Shown here: one piece after another, positions 25,375 to 37,755 of the stretch | Layout: the number at the start of each line of letters is the position of its first letter | Position numbering within the stretch: position 1 is the stretch's first letter | Translations under genes and position numbers: made by a program | Assembly (NCBI GenBank): GCA_964036665.1 | Contig: OZ038526.1 | Coordinates: forward strand, 16,492,001-16,556,000 | DNA: 64,000 nucleotides | Direction of reading: 5' to 3' | Origin: Gordius sp. MW1 | Taxonomy: Eukaryota; Nematomorpha; Gordioida; Gordea; Gordiidae | The notes under the pieces: model-generated | Told to the model about the DNA's origin: nothing | What the model saw: only the letters and a program-made list of their open reading frames with translations | The model's database searches: none

Positions 25375-26808
25375 TATCAGAATAAGAAAACTATTACTTT
25401 GAAATCATGATCGCATAGAGCAGTTTTCAAAAATTAAGCACTCACGTTGCGATACAACAAACTAATCGCAACAATAAAACCTTGTCTTTTGTCAAAATGA
25501 TAGTTCTCGCAGCTTAAAACTTCTTTTCCGAAGTCAATCGAGGATAATAAAATTCTCATTGGCTTACTTTTATATCTTTTTTCAAGCTCTTTCACATAGA
25601 ATAACAAAAAATAAATATTTTTACCTCAAAATTTTTCACATTTTTTTCTTTCAACCGTATTCATCCGATGAAAGTTGCCGTTTTCAGACACGATTTCCAT
25701 GAGAAAAAGTTAAAATTTATCAGAATCAGAAAACTATTACATTGAAATCATGATCGCATAGAGCAGTTTTCAAAAATTAAGCATTCACGTTGCGATACAA
25801 CAAACTAATCGCAACAATAACACCTTGTCATTTGTCAAAATGATAGTTCTCGCAACTTAAAACTTCTTTTCGGAAGTCAATGCAGGATAATAGGATTCTC
25901 AAATTGGCTTACTTTTATATTTTTTTTCAAGCTCATTCACATAAAATAATAAAAAATAAATATTTTTACCTCAAAATTTTTCACATTTTTTTTTTCAACC
26001 GTATTCATCCGATGAAAGTTGTCGTTTTCAGATACGATTTTCATGATAAAAAGTTACAATTTATCAGAATAAGAAAACTATTACTTTGAAATCATGATCG
26101 CATAGAGCAGTTTTCAAAAATTAAGCACTCACGTTGCGATACAACAAACTAATCGCAACAATAAAACCTTGTCTTTTGTCAAAATGATAGTTCTCGCAGC
26201 TTAAAACTTCTTTTCCGAAGTCAATCGAGGATAATAAAATTCTCATTGGCTTACTTTTATATCTTTTTTCAAGCTCTTTCACATAGAATAACAAAAAATA
26301 AATATTTTTACCTCAAAATTTTTCACATTTTTTTCTTTCAACCGTATTCATCCGATGAAAGTTGCCGTTTTCAGACACGATTTCCATGAGAAAAAGTTAA
26401 AATTTATCAGAATCAGAAAACTATTACATTGAAATCATGATCGCATAGAGCAGTTTTCAAAAATTAAGCATTCACGTTGCGATACAACAAACTAATCGCA
26501 ACAATAACACCTTGTCATTTGTCAAAATGATAGTTCTCGCAACTTAAAACTTCTTTTCGGAAGTCAATGCAGGATAATAGGATTCTCAAATTGGCTTACT
26601 TTTATATTTTTTTTCAAGCTCATTCACATAAAATAATAAAAAATAAATATTTTTACCTCAAAATTTTTCACATTTTTTTTTTCAACCGTATTCATCCGAT
26701 GAAAGTTGTCGTTTTCAGATACGATTTTCATGATAAAAAGTTACAATTTATCAGAATAAGAAAACTATTACTTTGAAATCATGATCGCATAGAGCAGTTT
26801 TCAAAAAT
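25375..26808 (+). repeat. Dimer repeat, two copies, period 687 bp
   Basis: Units at about 25375-26061 and 26062-26748 appear identical through most of their length, including ttttatatcttttttcaagc, ccatgagaaaaagtt, attacattgaaatc and the chimeric monomer with ttatattttttttcaagctcattc. The match ends near 26808, where the second copy continues with aaacactcacgttgcaata. Near identity suggests a very recent event. Confidence 0.88.
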
Positions 26809-28106
26809 TAAACACTCACGTTGCAATACATCAAACTAATCCAGACAATAAAACCTTGTCTTTTGTCAAAATGATAGTTCTCGCAACTTAAAACTTCTTT
26901 TCCGAAGTCAATCGAGGATAATAGGATTCTCAAATGGCTTACTTTTATATATTTTTTCAAGCTCTTTCACATAGAATAACAAAAAATAAATATTTTTACC
27001 TCAAAATTTTTCACATTTTTTTTTTCAACCGTATTCATCCGATGAAAGTTGTCGTTTTCAGACACGATTTCCATGATAAAAAGTTAAAATTTATCAGAAT
27101 AAACTATTACTTTGAAATCATGATCGCATAGAGCAGTTTTCAAAAATTAAGCACTCACGTTGCGATACAACAAACTAATCGCAACAATAACACCTTGTCA
27201 TTTGTCAAAATGATAGTTCTCGCAACTTAAAACTTCTTTTCGGAAGTCAATGCAGGATAATAGGATTCTCAAATTGGCTTACTTTTATATATTATTTCAA
27301 GCTCATTCACATAAAATAATAAAAAATAAATATTTTTACCTCAAAATTTTTCACATTTTTTTTTTCAACCGTATTCATCCGATGAAAGTTGTCGTTTTCA
27401 GACACGATTTCCGTGATAAAAAGTTAAAATTTATCAGAATCAGAAAACTATTACTTTGAAATCATGATCGCATAGAGCAGTTTTCAAAAATTAAGCACTC
27501 ACGTTGCGATACAACAAACTAATCGCAACAATAAAACATTGTCTTTTGTAAAAATGATAGTTCTCGCAGCTTAAAACTTCTTTTCCGAAGTCAATCGAGG
27601 ATAATAGGATTCTCAAATGGCTTACTTTTATATATTTTTTCAAGCTCTTTCACATAGAATAACAAAAAAATAAGTATTTTTACCTCAAAATTTTTAATAT
27701 TTTTTTCTTTCAACCGTATTCATCCGATGAAAGTTGTCGTTTTCAGACACGATTTCCATGATAAAAAGTTAAAATTTTTCAGAATCAGAAAATTATTACT
27801 TTGAAATCATGATTAGAGCAGTTTTCAAAAATTAAGCACTCACGTTGCGATACAACAAACTAATCGCAACAATAAAACCTTGTCTTTTGTCAAAATGATA
27901 GTTCTCGCAGCTTAAAACTTCTTTTCAGAAGTCAATCGAGGATAATAGGATTCTCAAATTGGCTTACCTTTATATATTTTTTCCAGCTCTTTCACATAGA
28001 ATAACAAAAAAATAAGTATTTTTACCTCAAAATTTTTCATATGTTTTTCTTTCAACCGTATTCATCCGATGAAAGTTGTCGTTTTCAGACACGATTTCCA
28101 TGATAA
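26809..28106 (+). repeat. Linking satellite monomers
   Basis: About four monomers. The first has a degraded junction dyad, ttgcaatacatcaaactaatcc, shared with monomers near 28872 and 31280. One near 27100 lacks about six bases in the cagaataagaaaac segment. Another carries catgattagagc near 27810, otherwise seen only near 14733, followed by the cttaccttt / ttccagc monomer, so a two-monomer stretch here is related to 14.7-15.0 kb. Confidence 0.8.
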
Positions 28107-30513
28107 AAAGTTAAAATTTATCAGAATCAGAAAACAATGACTTTGAAATCATGATCGCATAGAGCAGTTTCAAAAATTAAGCACTCACGTTGCGATACAA
28201 CAAACTAATCGCAACAATAAAACCTTGTCTTTTGTCAAAATGATAGTTCTCGCAGCTTAAAACTTCTTTTCCGAAATCAATCGAGCATAATAGGATTCTC
28301 AAATTGGCTTACTTTTATATATTTTTTCAAGCTCTTTCACATAGAATAACAAAAAATAAGTATTTTTACCTCAAAATTTTTCACATTTTTTTCTTTCAAA
28401 CGTATTCATCCGATGAAAGTTGTCGTTTTCAGATACGATTTTCATGATAAAAAGTTAAAATTTATCAGAATAAGAAAACTATTACTTTGAAATCATGATC
28501 GCATAGAGCAGTTTTCAAAAATTAAGCACTCACGTTGCGATACAACAAACTAATCGCAACAATAAAACCTTTTCTTTTGTCAAAATGATAGTTCTCGCAG
28601 CTTAAAACTTCTTTTCCGAAGTCAATCGAGGATAATAGGATTCTCAAATTGGCTTACTTTTATATATTTTTTCAAGCTCTTTCACATAGAATAACAAAAA
28701 AAAATATTTTTACCTTAAAATTTTTCACATTTTTTTCTTTCAACCGTATTCATCCGATGAAAGTTGTCGTTTTCAGATACGATTTTCATGATAAAAAGTT
28801 ACAATTTATCAGAATAAGAAAACTATTACTTTGAAATCATGATCGCATAGAGCAGTTTTCAAAAATTAAACACTCACGTTGCAATACATCAAACTAATCC
28901 AGACAATAAAACCTTGTCTTTTGTCAAAATGATAGTTCTCGCAACTTAAAACTTCTTTTCCGAAGTCAATCGAGGATAATAGGATTCTCAAATGGCTTAC
29001 TTTTATATATTTTTTCAAGCTCTTTCACATAGAATAACAAAAAATAAATATTTTTACCTCAAAATTTTTTACATTTTTTTCTTTCAACCGTATTCATCCG
29101 ATGAAAGTTGTCGTTTTCAGATACGATTTTCATGATAAAAAGTTAAAATTTATCAGAATAAGAAAACTATTACTTTGAAATCATGATCGCATAGAGCAGT
29201 TTTCAAAAATTAAGCACTCACGTTGCGATACAACAAACTAATCGCCACAATAAACCTTGTCTTTTGTCAAAATGATAGTTCTCGCAGCTTAAAACTTCTT
29301 TTCCGAAGTCAATCGAGGATAATAGGATTCTCAAATGGCTTACTTTTATATATTTTTTCAAGCTCTTTCACATAGAATAACAAAAAATAAATATTTTTAC
29401 CTCAAAATTTTTCACATTTTTTTCTTTCAACCGTATTCATCCGATGAAAGTTTTCGTTTTCAGATACGATTTTCATGATAAAAAGTTAAAATTTATCAGA
29501 ATAAGAAAACTATTACTTTGAAATCATGATCGCATAGAGCAGTTTTCAAAAATTTAGCACTCACGTTGCGATACAACAAACTAATCGCCACAATAAAACC
29601 TTGTCTTTTGTCAAAATGATAGTTCTCGCAGCTTAAAACTTCTTTTCCGAAGTCATCGAGGATAATAGGATTCTCAAATGGCTTACTTTTATAGATTTTT
29701 TTAAGCTCTTTCACATAGAATAACTAAAAATAAATATTTTTACCTCAAAATCTTTCACATTTTTTTCTTTCAACCGTATTCATCCGATGAAAGTTGTCGT
29801 TTTCAGATACGATTTTCATGATAAAAAGTTAAAATTTATCAGAATAAGAAAACTATTACTTTGAAATCATGATCGCATAGAGCAGTTTTCAAAAATTAAG
29901 CACTCACGTTGCAATACAACAAACTAATCGCCACAATAAAACCTTGTCTTTTGTCAAAATGATAGTTCTCGCAGCTTAAAACTTCTTTTCCGAAGTCAAT
30001 CGAGGATAATAGGATTATCAAATGGCTTACTTTTATAGATTTTTTTAAGCTCTTTCACATAGAATAACAAAAAATAAATATTTTTACCTCAAAATCTTTC
30101 ACATTTTTTTCTTTCAACCGTATTCATCCGATGAAAGTTGTCGTTTTCAGACACGATTTCCATAATAAAAAGTTAAAATTTATCAGAATCAGAAAACTAT
30201 TACTTTGAAATCATGATCGCATAGAGCAGTTTTCAAAAATTAAGCACTCACGTTGCGATACAACAAACTAATCGCAACAATAAAACCTTGTCTTTTGTCA
30301 AAATGATAGTTCTCGCAGCTTAAAACTTCTTTTCCGAAGTCAATCGAGGATAATAGGATTCTCAAATTGGCTTACTTCTATATTTTTTTTTAAGCTCTTT
30401 CACATAGAATAACAAAAAATAAATATTTTTCCCTCAAAATTTTTCACATTTTTTTCTTTCAACCGTATTCATCCGATGAAAGTTGTCGTTTTCAGACACG
30501 ATTTCCATAATAA
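28107..30513 (+). repeat. 7-monomer higher-order repeat, copy 1 (2,407 bp)
   Basis: Repeats directly at 30514. Markers keep a spacing of 2,407 bp: aaaacaatga (28131/30538), the caaaaaaaaatattt monomer (about 28690/31097), the ttgcaatacatcaaac junction, the cgccacaataaacc one-base loss, gaagtcatcgagg, and tatagatttttttaagc with aacttcattaactaaaaat-type changes in the A-run region. The left edge is where atgataaaaag here meets ataataaaaag in the copy. Monomers within it are mainly the cagatacgattttcatg / cagaataag subtype. Confidence 0.88.
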
Positions 30514-32947
30514 AAAGTTAAAATTTATCAGAATCAGAAAACAATGACTTTGAAATCATGATCGCATAGAGCAGTTTCAAAAATTAAGCACTCACGTTGC
30601 GATACAACAAACTAATCGCAACAATAAAACCTTGTCTTTTGTCAAAATGATAGTTCTCGCAGCTTAAAACTTCTTTTCCGAAATCAATCGAGCATAATAG
30701 GATTCTCAAATTGGCTTACTTTTATATATTTTTTCAAGCTCTTTCACATAGAATAACAAAAAATAAGTATTTTTACCTCAAAATTTTACACATTTTTTTC
30801 TTTCAAACGTATTCATCCGATGAAAGTTGTCGTTTTCAGATACGATTTTCATGATAAAAAGTTAAAATTTATCAGAATAAGAAAACTATTACTTTGAAAT
30901 CATGATCGCATAGAGCAGTTTTCAAAAATTAAGCACTCACGTTGCGATACAACAAACTAATCGCAACAATAAAACCTTTTCTTTTGTCAAAATGATAGTT
31001 CTCGCAGCTTAAAACTTCTTTTCCGAAGTCAATCGAGGATAATAGGATTCTCAAATTGGCTTACTTTTATATATTTTTTCAAGCTCTTTCACATAGAATA
31101 ACAAAAAAAAATATTTTTACCTTAAAATTTTTCACATTTTTTTCTTTCAACCGTATTCATCCGATGAAAGTTGTCGTTTTCAGATACGATTTTCATGATA
31201 AAAAGTTACAATTTATCAGAATAAGAAAACTATTACTTTGAAATCATGATCGCATAGAGCAGTTTTCAAAAATTAAACACTCACGTTGCAATACATCAAA
31301 CTAATCCAGACAATAAAACCTTGTCTTTTGTCAAAATGATAGTTCTCGCAACTTAAAACTTCTTTTCCGAAGTCAATCGAGGATAATAGGATTCTCAAAT
31401 GGCTTACTTTTATATATTTTTTCAAGCTCTTTCACATAGAATAACAAAAAATAAATATTTTTACCTCAAAATTTTTTACATTTTTTTCTTTCAACCGTAT
31501 TCATCCGATGAAAGTTGTCGTTTTCAGATACGATTTTCATGATAAAAAGTTAAAATTTATCAGAATAAGAAAACTATTACTTTGAAATCATGATCGCATA
31601 GAGCAGTTTTCAAAAATTAAGCACTCACGTTGCGATACAACAAACTAATCGCCACAATAAACCTTGTCTTTTGTCAAAATGATAGTTCTCGCAGCTTAAA
31701 ACTTCTTTTCCGAAGTCAATCGAGGATAATAGGATTCTCAAATGGCTTACTTTTATATATTTTTTCAAGCTCTTTCACATAGAATAACAAAAAATAAATA
31801 TTTTTTCCTCAAAATTTTTCACATTTTTTTCTTTCAACCGTATTCATCCGATGAAAGTTTTCGTTTTCAGATACGATTTTCATGATAAAAAGTTAAAATT
31901 TATCAGAATAAGAAAACTATTACTTTGAAATCATGATCGCATAGAGCAGTTTTCAAAAATTTAGCACTCACGTTGCGATACAACAAACTAATCGCCACAA
32001 TAAAACCTTGTCTTTTGTCAAAATGATAGTTCTCGCAGCTTAAAACTTCTTTTCCGAAGTCATCGAGGATAATAGGATTCTCAAATGGCTTACTTTTATA
32101 GATTTTTTTAAGCTCTTTCACATAGAATAACTAAAAATAAATATTTTTACCTCAAAATCTTTCACATTTTTTTCTTTCAACCGTATTCATCCGATGAAAG
32201 TTGTCGTTTTCAGATACGATTTTCATGATAAAAAGTTAAAATTTATCAGAATAAGAAAACTATTACTTTGAAATCATGATCGCATAGAGCAGTTTTCAAA
32301 AATTAAGCACTCACGTTGCAATACAACAAACTAATCGCCACAATAAAACCTTGTCTTTTGTCAAAATGATAGTTCTCGCAGCTTAAAACTTCTTTTCCGA
32401 AGTCAATCGAGGATAATAGGATTATCAAATGGCTTACTTTTATAGATTTTTTTAAGCTCTTTCACATAGAATAACAAAAAATAAATATTTTTACCTCAAA
32501 ATCTTTCACATTTTTTTCTTTCAACCGTATTCATCCGATGAAAGTTGTCGTTTTCAGACACGATTTCCATAATAAAAAGTTAAAATTTATCAGAATCAGA
32601 AAACTATTACTTTGAAATCATGATCGCATAGAGCAGTTTTCAAAAATTAAGCACTCACGTTGCGATACAACAAACTAATCGCAACAATAAAACCTTGTCT
32701 TTTGTCAAAATGATAGTTCTCGCAGCTTAAAACTTCTTTTCCGAAGTCAATCGAGGATAATAGGATTCTCAAATTGGCTTACTTCTATATTTTTTTTTAA
32801 GCTCTTTCACATAGAATAACAAAAAATAAATATTTTTCCCTCAAAATTTTTCACATTTTTTTCTTTCAACCGTATTCATCCGATGAAAGTTGTCGTTTTC
32901 AGACACGATTTCCATAATAAAAAGTTAAAATTTATCAGAATCAGAAA
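30514..32947 (+). repeat. 7-monomer higher-order repeat, copy 2
   Basis: Near-identical tandem copy of 28107-30513. Differences seen include aattttacacattt near 30785 against aatttttcacattt, and atttttttcctc near 31801 against atttttacctc. The match runs a little beyond one period and ends near 32947, where copy 1 has aaaacaatgac and the sequence here has aaaactattac. Confidence 0.88.
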
Positions 32948-33599
32948 ACTATTACTTTGAAATCATGATCTCATAGAGCAGTTTTCAAAAATTAAGCACT
33001 CACGTTGCGATACAACAAACTAATCGCAACAATAAAACCTTGTCTTTTGTCAAAATGATAGTTGTCTCAGCTTAAAACTTCTTTTCCGAAGTCAATCGAG
33101 GATAATAGGATTCTCAAATTGGCTTACTTTTATATATTATTTCAAGCTCTTTCACATAAAATAATAAAAAATAAATATTTTTACCTCAAAATTTTCACAT
33201 TTTTTTTTCAACCGTATTCATCCGATGAAAGTTGTCGTTTTCAGATACGATTTCCATGATAAAAAGTTAAAATTTATCAGAATCAGAAAACTTTTACTTT
33301 GAAATCATGATCGCATAGAGCAGTTTTCAAAAATTAAGCACTCACGTTGCGATACAACAAACTAATCGCAACAATAAAACCTTGTCTTTTGTCAAAATGA
33401 TAGTTCTCGCAGCTTAAAATTTCTTTTCCGAAGTCAATCGAGGATAATAAAATTCTCGTTGGCTTACTTTTATATATTTTTTCAAGCTCTTTCACATAGA
33501 ATAACAAAAAAAAATATTTTTACCTCAAAATTTATCACATTTTTTTTTTCAACCGTATTCATCCGATGAAAGTTGTCGTTTTCAGATACGATTTTCATG

Positions 33600-33630
33600 A
33601 TAAAAAGTTAAAATTTACATGATCGCATAG
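33600..33630 (+). repeat. Monomer with 29-bp internal deletion
   Basis: The usual segment from tcagaataag through ctttgaaat is missing, leaving aaaatttacatgatcgcat. The same deletion is present near 38784 and 43616, one per large HOR copy. The following monomer also lacks the cttaa before aaacttc and carries ttggtccgaatg, so two neighbouring aberrant monomers travel together. Confidence 0.88.
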
Positions 33631-34343
33631 AGCAGTTTTCAAAAATTAAGCACTCACGTTGCGATACAACAAACTAATCGCAACAATTAAACCTTTTCTT
33701 TTGTCAAAATGATATTTCTCGCAAAACTTCTTTTCGGAAGTCAATGCAGGATAATAGGATTCTCAAATTTGCTTACTTTTATATATTTTTTCAAGCTCTT
33801 TCACATAGAATAACAAAAAATAAATATTTTTACCTCAAAATTTTTCACATTTTTTTCTTTCAACCGTATTGGTCCGAATGAAAGTTGTCGTTTTCAGATA
33901 CGATTTTCATGATAAAAAGTTAAAATTTATCAGAATAAGAAAACTATTACTTTGAAATCATGATCGCATAGAGCAGTTTTCAAAAATTAAGCACTCACGT
34001 TGCGATACAACAAACTAATCGCAACAATAAAACCTTGTCTTTTGTCAAAATGATAGTTCTCGCAACTTAAAACTTCTTTTCCGAGGTCAATCGAGGATAA
34101 TAGGATTCTCAAATTGGCTTACTTTTATATATTTTTTCAAGCTCTTTCACATAGAATAACAAAAAATAAATATTTTTACCTCAAAATTTTTCACATTTTT
34201 TTCTTTCAACCGTATTCATCCGATGAAAGTTGTCGTTTTCAGATACGATTTTCATGATAAAAAGTTAAAATTTATCAGAATAAGAAAACTATTACTTTGA
34301 AATCATGATCGCATAGAGCAGTTTTCAAAAATTAAGCACTCAC

Positions 34344-34375
34344 GTTGCGATACAACAAAGTTGCGATACAACAAA
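34344..34375 (+). repeat. 16-bp tandem duplication at a monomer junction
   Basis: gttgcgatacaacaaa occurs twice in a row (34344-34359 and 34360-34375), making this junction longer and giving two left arms for one right arm of the inverted repeat. The equivalent site is present near 39518 and 44350 in the other two HOR copies. The most likely cause is replication slippage on the short direct repeat acaacaaa. Confidence 0.9.
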
Positions 34376-34703
34376 CTAATCGCAACAATAAAACCTTGTC
34401 TTTTGTCAAAATGATAGTTCTCGCAACTTAAAACTTCTTTTCCGAGGTCAATCGAGGATAATAGGATTCTCAAATGGCTTACTTTTATAGATTTTTTTAA
34501 GCTCTTTCACATAGAATAACTAAAAATAAATATTTTTACCTCAAAATCTTTCACATTTTTTTCTTTCAACCGTATTCATCCGATGAAAGTTGTCGTTTTC
34601 AAACACGATTTCTATGATAAAAAGTTAAAATTTATCAGAATCAGAAAACTATTACTTTGAAATCATGATCGCATAGAGTAGTTGTCAAAAATTAAGCACT
34701 CAC

Positions 34704-34735
34704 GTTGAGATACGACAAAGTTGCGATACAACAAA
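34704..34735 (+). repeat. Diverged 16-bp junction duplication
   Basis: gttgagatacgacaaa is followed by gttgcgatacaacaaa. Relative to the perfect duplication one monomer upstream, the first unit has two substitutions. The same form is found near 36444, 39878, 41618, 44710 and 46450, twice in each large HOR copy. Confidence 0.88.
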
Positions 34736-37700
34736 CTAATCGCAACAATAAAACCTTGTCTTTTGTATAAATGATAGTTCTCGCAACTTAAAACTTCTTT
34801 TCGGAAGTCAATGCAGGATAATAGGATTCTCAAATTGGCTTACTTTTATATTTTTTTTCAAGCTCTTTTAAATAGATTAACAAAAAATAAATATTTATAC
34901 CTCAAAATTTTTCACATTTTTTTCTTTCAACCGTATTCATCCGATGAAAGTTGTCGTTTTCAGACACGATTTCCATGATAAAAAGTTAAAATTTATCAGA
35001 ATCAGAAAACTATTACTTTGAAATCATGATCGCATAGAGCAGTTTTCAAAAATTAAGCACTCACGTTGCGATACAACAAACTAATCGCAACAATAAAACC
35101 TTGTCTTTTGTCAAAATGATAGTTCTCGCAGCTTAAAACTACTTTTCCGAAGTCAATCGAGGATAATAGGATTCTCAAATTGGCTTACTTTTATATATTT
35201 TTTCAAGCTCTTTCACATAGAATAACAAAAAATAAATATTTTTACCTCAAAATTTTTCACATTTTTTTCTTTCAACTGTATTCATCCGATGAAAGTTGTC
35301 GTTTTCAGATACGATTTTCATGATAAAAAGTTAAAATTTATCAGAATAAGAAAACTATTACTTTGAAATCATGATCGCATAGAGCAGTTTTCAAAAATTA
35401 AGCTCTCACGTTGCGATACAACAAACTAATCGCAACAATAAAACCTTGTCTTTTGTCAAAATGATAGTTCTCGCAACTTAAAACTTCTTTTCCGAGGTCA
35501 ATCGAGGATAATAGGATTCTCAAATGGCTTACTTTTATATATTTTTTCTAGCTCTTTCACATAGAATAACAAAAAAATAAGTATTTTCACCTCAAAATTT
35601 TTAATATTTTTTTCTTTCAACCGTATTCATCCGATGAAAGTTGTCGTTTTCAGATACGATTTTCATGATAAAAAGTTAAAATTTATCAGAATAAGAAAAC
35701 TATTACTTTGAAATCATGATCGCATAGAGCAGTTTTCAAAAATTAAGCACTCACGTTGCGATACAACAAACTAATCGCAACAATAAAACCTTTTCTTTTG
35801 TCAAAATGATAGTTCTCGCAACTTAAAACTTATTTTCGGAATTCAATGCAGGATAATAGGGTTCTCAAATTGGCTTACTTTTATATATTTTTTCAAGCTC
35901 TTTCACATAGAATAACAAAAAATAAATATTTTTACCTCAAAATTTTTCACATTTTTTTCTTTCAACCGTATTCATCCGATGAAAGTTGTCGTTTTCAGAT
36001 ACTATTTCCATAATAAAAAGTTAAAATTTATCAGAATCAGAAAACTATTACTTTGAAATCATGATCGCATAGAGCAGTTTTCAAAAATTAAGCACTCACT
36101 GCGATACAACAAACTAATCGCAACAATAAAACCTTGTCTTTTGTCAAAATGATAGTTCTCGCAGCTTAAAACTTCTTTTCCGAAGTCAATCGAGGATAAT
36201 AGGATTCTCAAATTGGCTTACTTTTATATATTTTTTTAAGCTCTTTCATATAGAATAACAAAAAAATAAGTATTTTTACCTCAAAATTTTTAATATTTTT
36301 TTCTTTCAACCGTATTCATCCGATGAAAGTTGTCGTTTTCAAACACGATTTCTATGATAAAAAGTTAAAATTTATCAGAATCAGAAAACTATTACTTTGA
36401 AATCATGATCGCATAGAGCAGTTTTCAAAAATTAAGCACTCACGTTGAGATACGACAAAGTTGCGATACAACAAACTAATCGCAACAATAAAACCTTGTC
36501 TTTTGTCTAAATGATAGTTCTCGCAACTTAAAACTTCTTTTCGGAAGTCAATGCAGGATAATAGGATTCTCAAATTGGCTTACTTTTATATATTTTTTCA
36601 AGCTCTTTTACATAGATTAACAAAAAATAAATATTTTTACCTCAAAATTTTTCACATTTTTTTCTTTCAACCGTATTCATCCGATGAAAGTTGTCGTTTT
36701 CAGACACGATTTCCATGATAAAAAGTTAAAATTTATCAGAATCAGAAAACTATTACTTTGAAATCATGATCGCATAGAGCAGTTTTCAAAACTTAAGCAC
36801 TCTCGTTGCGATACAACAAACTAATCGCAACAATAAAACCTTGTCTTTTGTCAAAATGATAGTTCTCGCAGCTTAAAACTACTTTTCCGAAGTCAATCGA
36901 GGATAATAGGATTCTCAAATTGGCTTACTTTTATATATTTTTTCAAGCTCTTTCACATAGAATAACAAAAAATAAATATTTTTACCTCAAAATTTTTCAC
37001 ATTTTTTTCTTTCAACTGTATTCATCCGATGAAAGTTGTCGTTTTCAGATACGATTTTCATGATAAAAAGTTAAAATTTATCAGAATAAGAAAACTATTA
37101 CTTTGAAATCATGATCGCATAGAGCAGTTTTCAAAAATTAAGCACTCACGTTGCGATACAACAAACTAATCGCAACAATAAAACCTTGTCTTTTGTCAAA
37201 ATGATAGTTCTCGCAACTTAAAACTTCTTTTCCGAGGTCAATCGAGGATAATAGGATTCTCAAATGGCTTACTTTTATATATTTTTTCAAGCTCTTTCAC
37301 ATAGAATAACAAAAAATAAGTATTTTCACCTCAAAATTTTTAATATTTTTTTCTTTCAACAGTATTCATCCGATGAAAGTTGTCGTTTTCAGATACGATT
37401 TTCATGATAAAAAGTTAAATTTATCAGAATAAGAAAACTATTACTTTGAAATCATGATCGCATAGAGCAGTTTTCAAAAATTAAGCACTCACGTTGCGAT
37501 ACAACAAACTAATCGCAACAATAAAACCTTGTCTTTTGTCAAAATGATAGTTCTCGCAGCTTAAAATTTCTTTTCCGAAGTCAATCGAGGATAATAAAAT
37601 TCTCGTTGGCTTACTTTTATATATTTTTTCAAGCTCTTTCACATAGAATAACAAAAAATAAATATTTTTACCTCAAAATTTTTCACATTTTTTTCTTTCA

Positions 37701-37755
37701 ACCGTATTCATCCGATGAAAGTTGTCGTTTTCAGATACGATTTCCATAATAAAAA

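Larger units (their letters stand above)
33010..37755 (+). repeat. Large higher-order repeat, copy 1 (15-monomer spacing to copy 2)
   Basis: From about 33010 to 36870 this matches 38184-42044 at a constant 5,174-bp spacing. Markers are attttcacat with a short T-run (33191/38365), a 29-bp loss in aaaatttacatgatcg (about 33610/38784), ttctcgcaaaacttc, ttggtccgaatg (33869/39043), and the doubled junction with tacgacaaag (34711/39885 and 36451/41625). Near the right end copy 1 has about three monomers (36870-37750) where copy 2 has about two, which accounts for the 342-bp difference between spacings. Confidence 0.87.

Noticed and set aside
29496-32121. Two identical 72-codon open frames on the - strand (29496-29714 and 31903-32121)
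   Set aside because: They lie in the 7-monomer tandem pair and are identical because the DNA is. The frame is open only in this variant monomer, helped by a one-base loss in gaagtcatcgagg.
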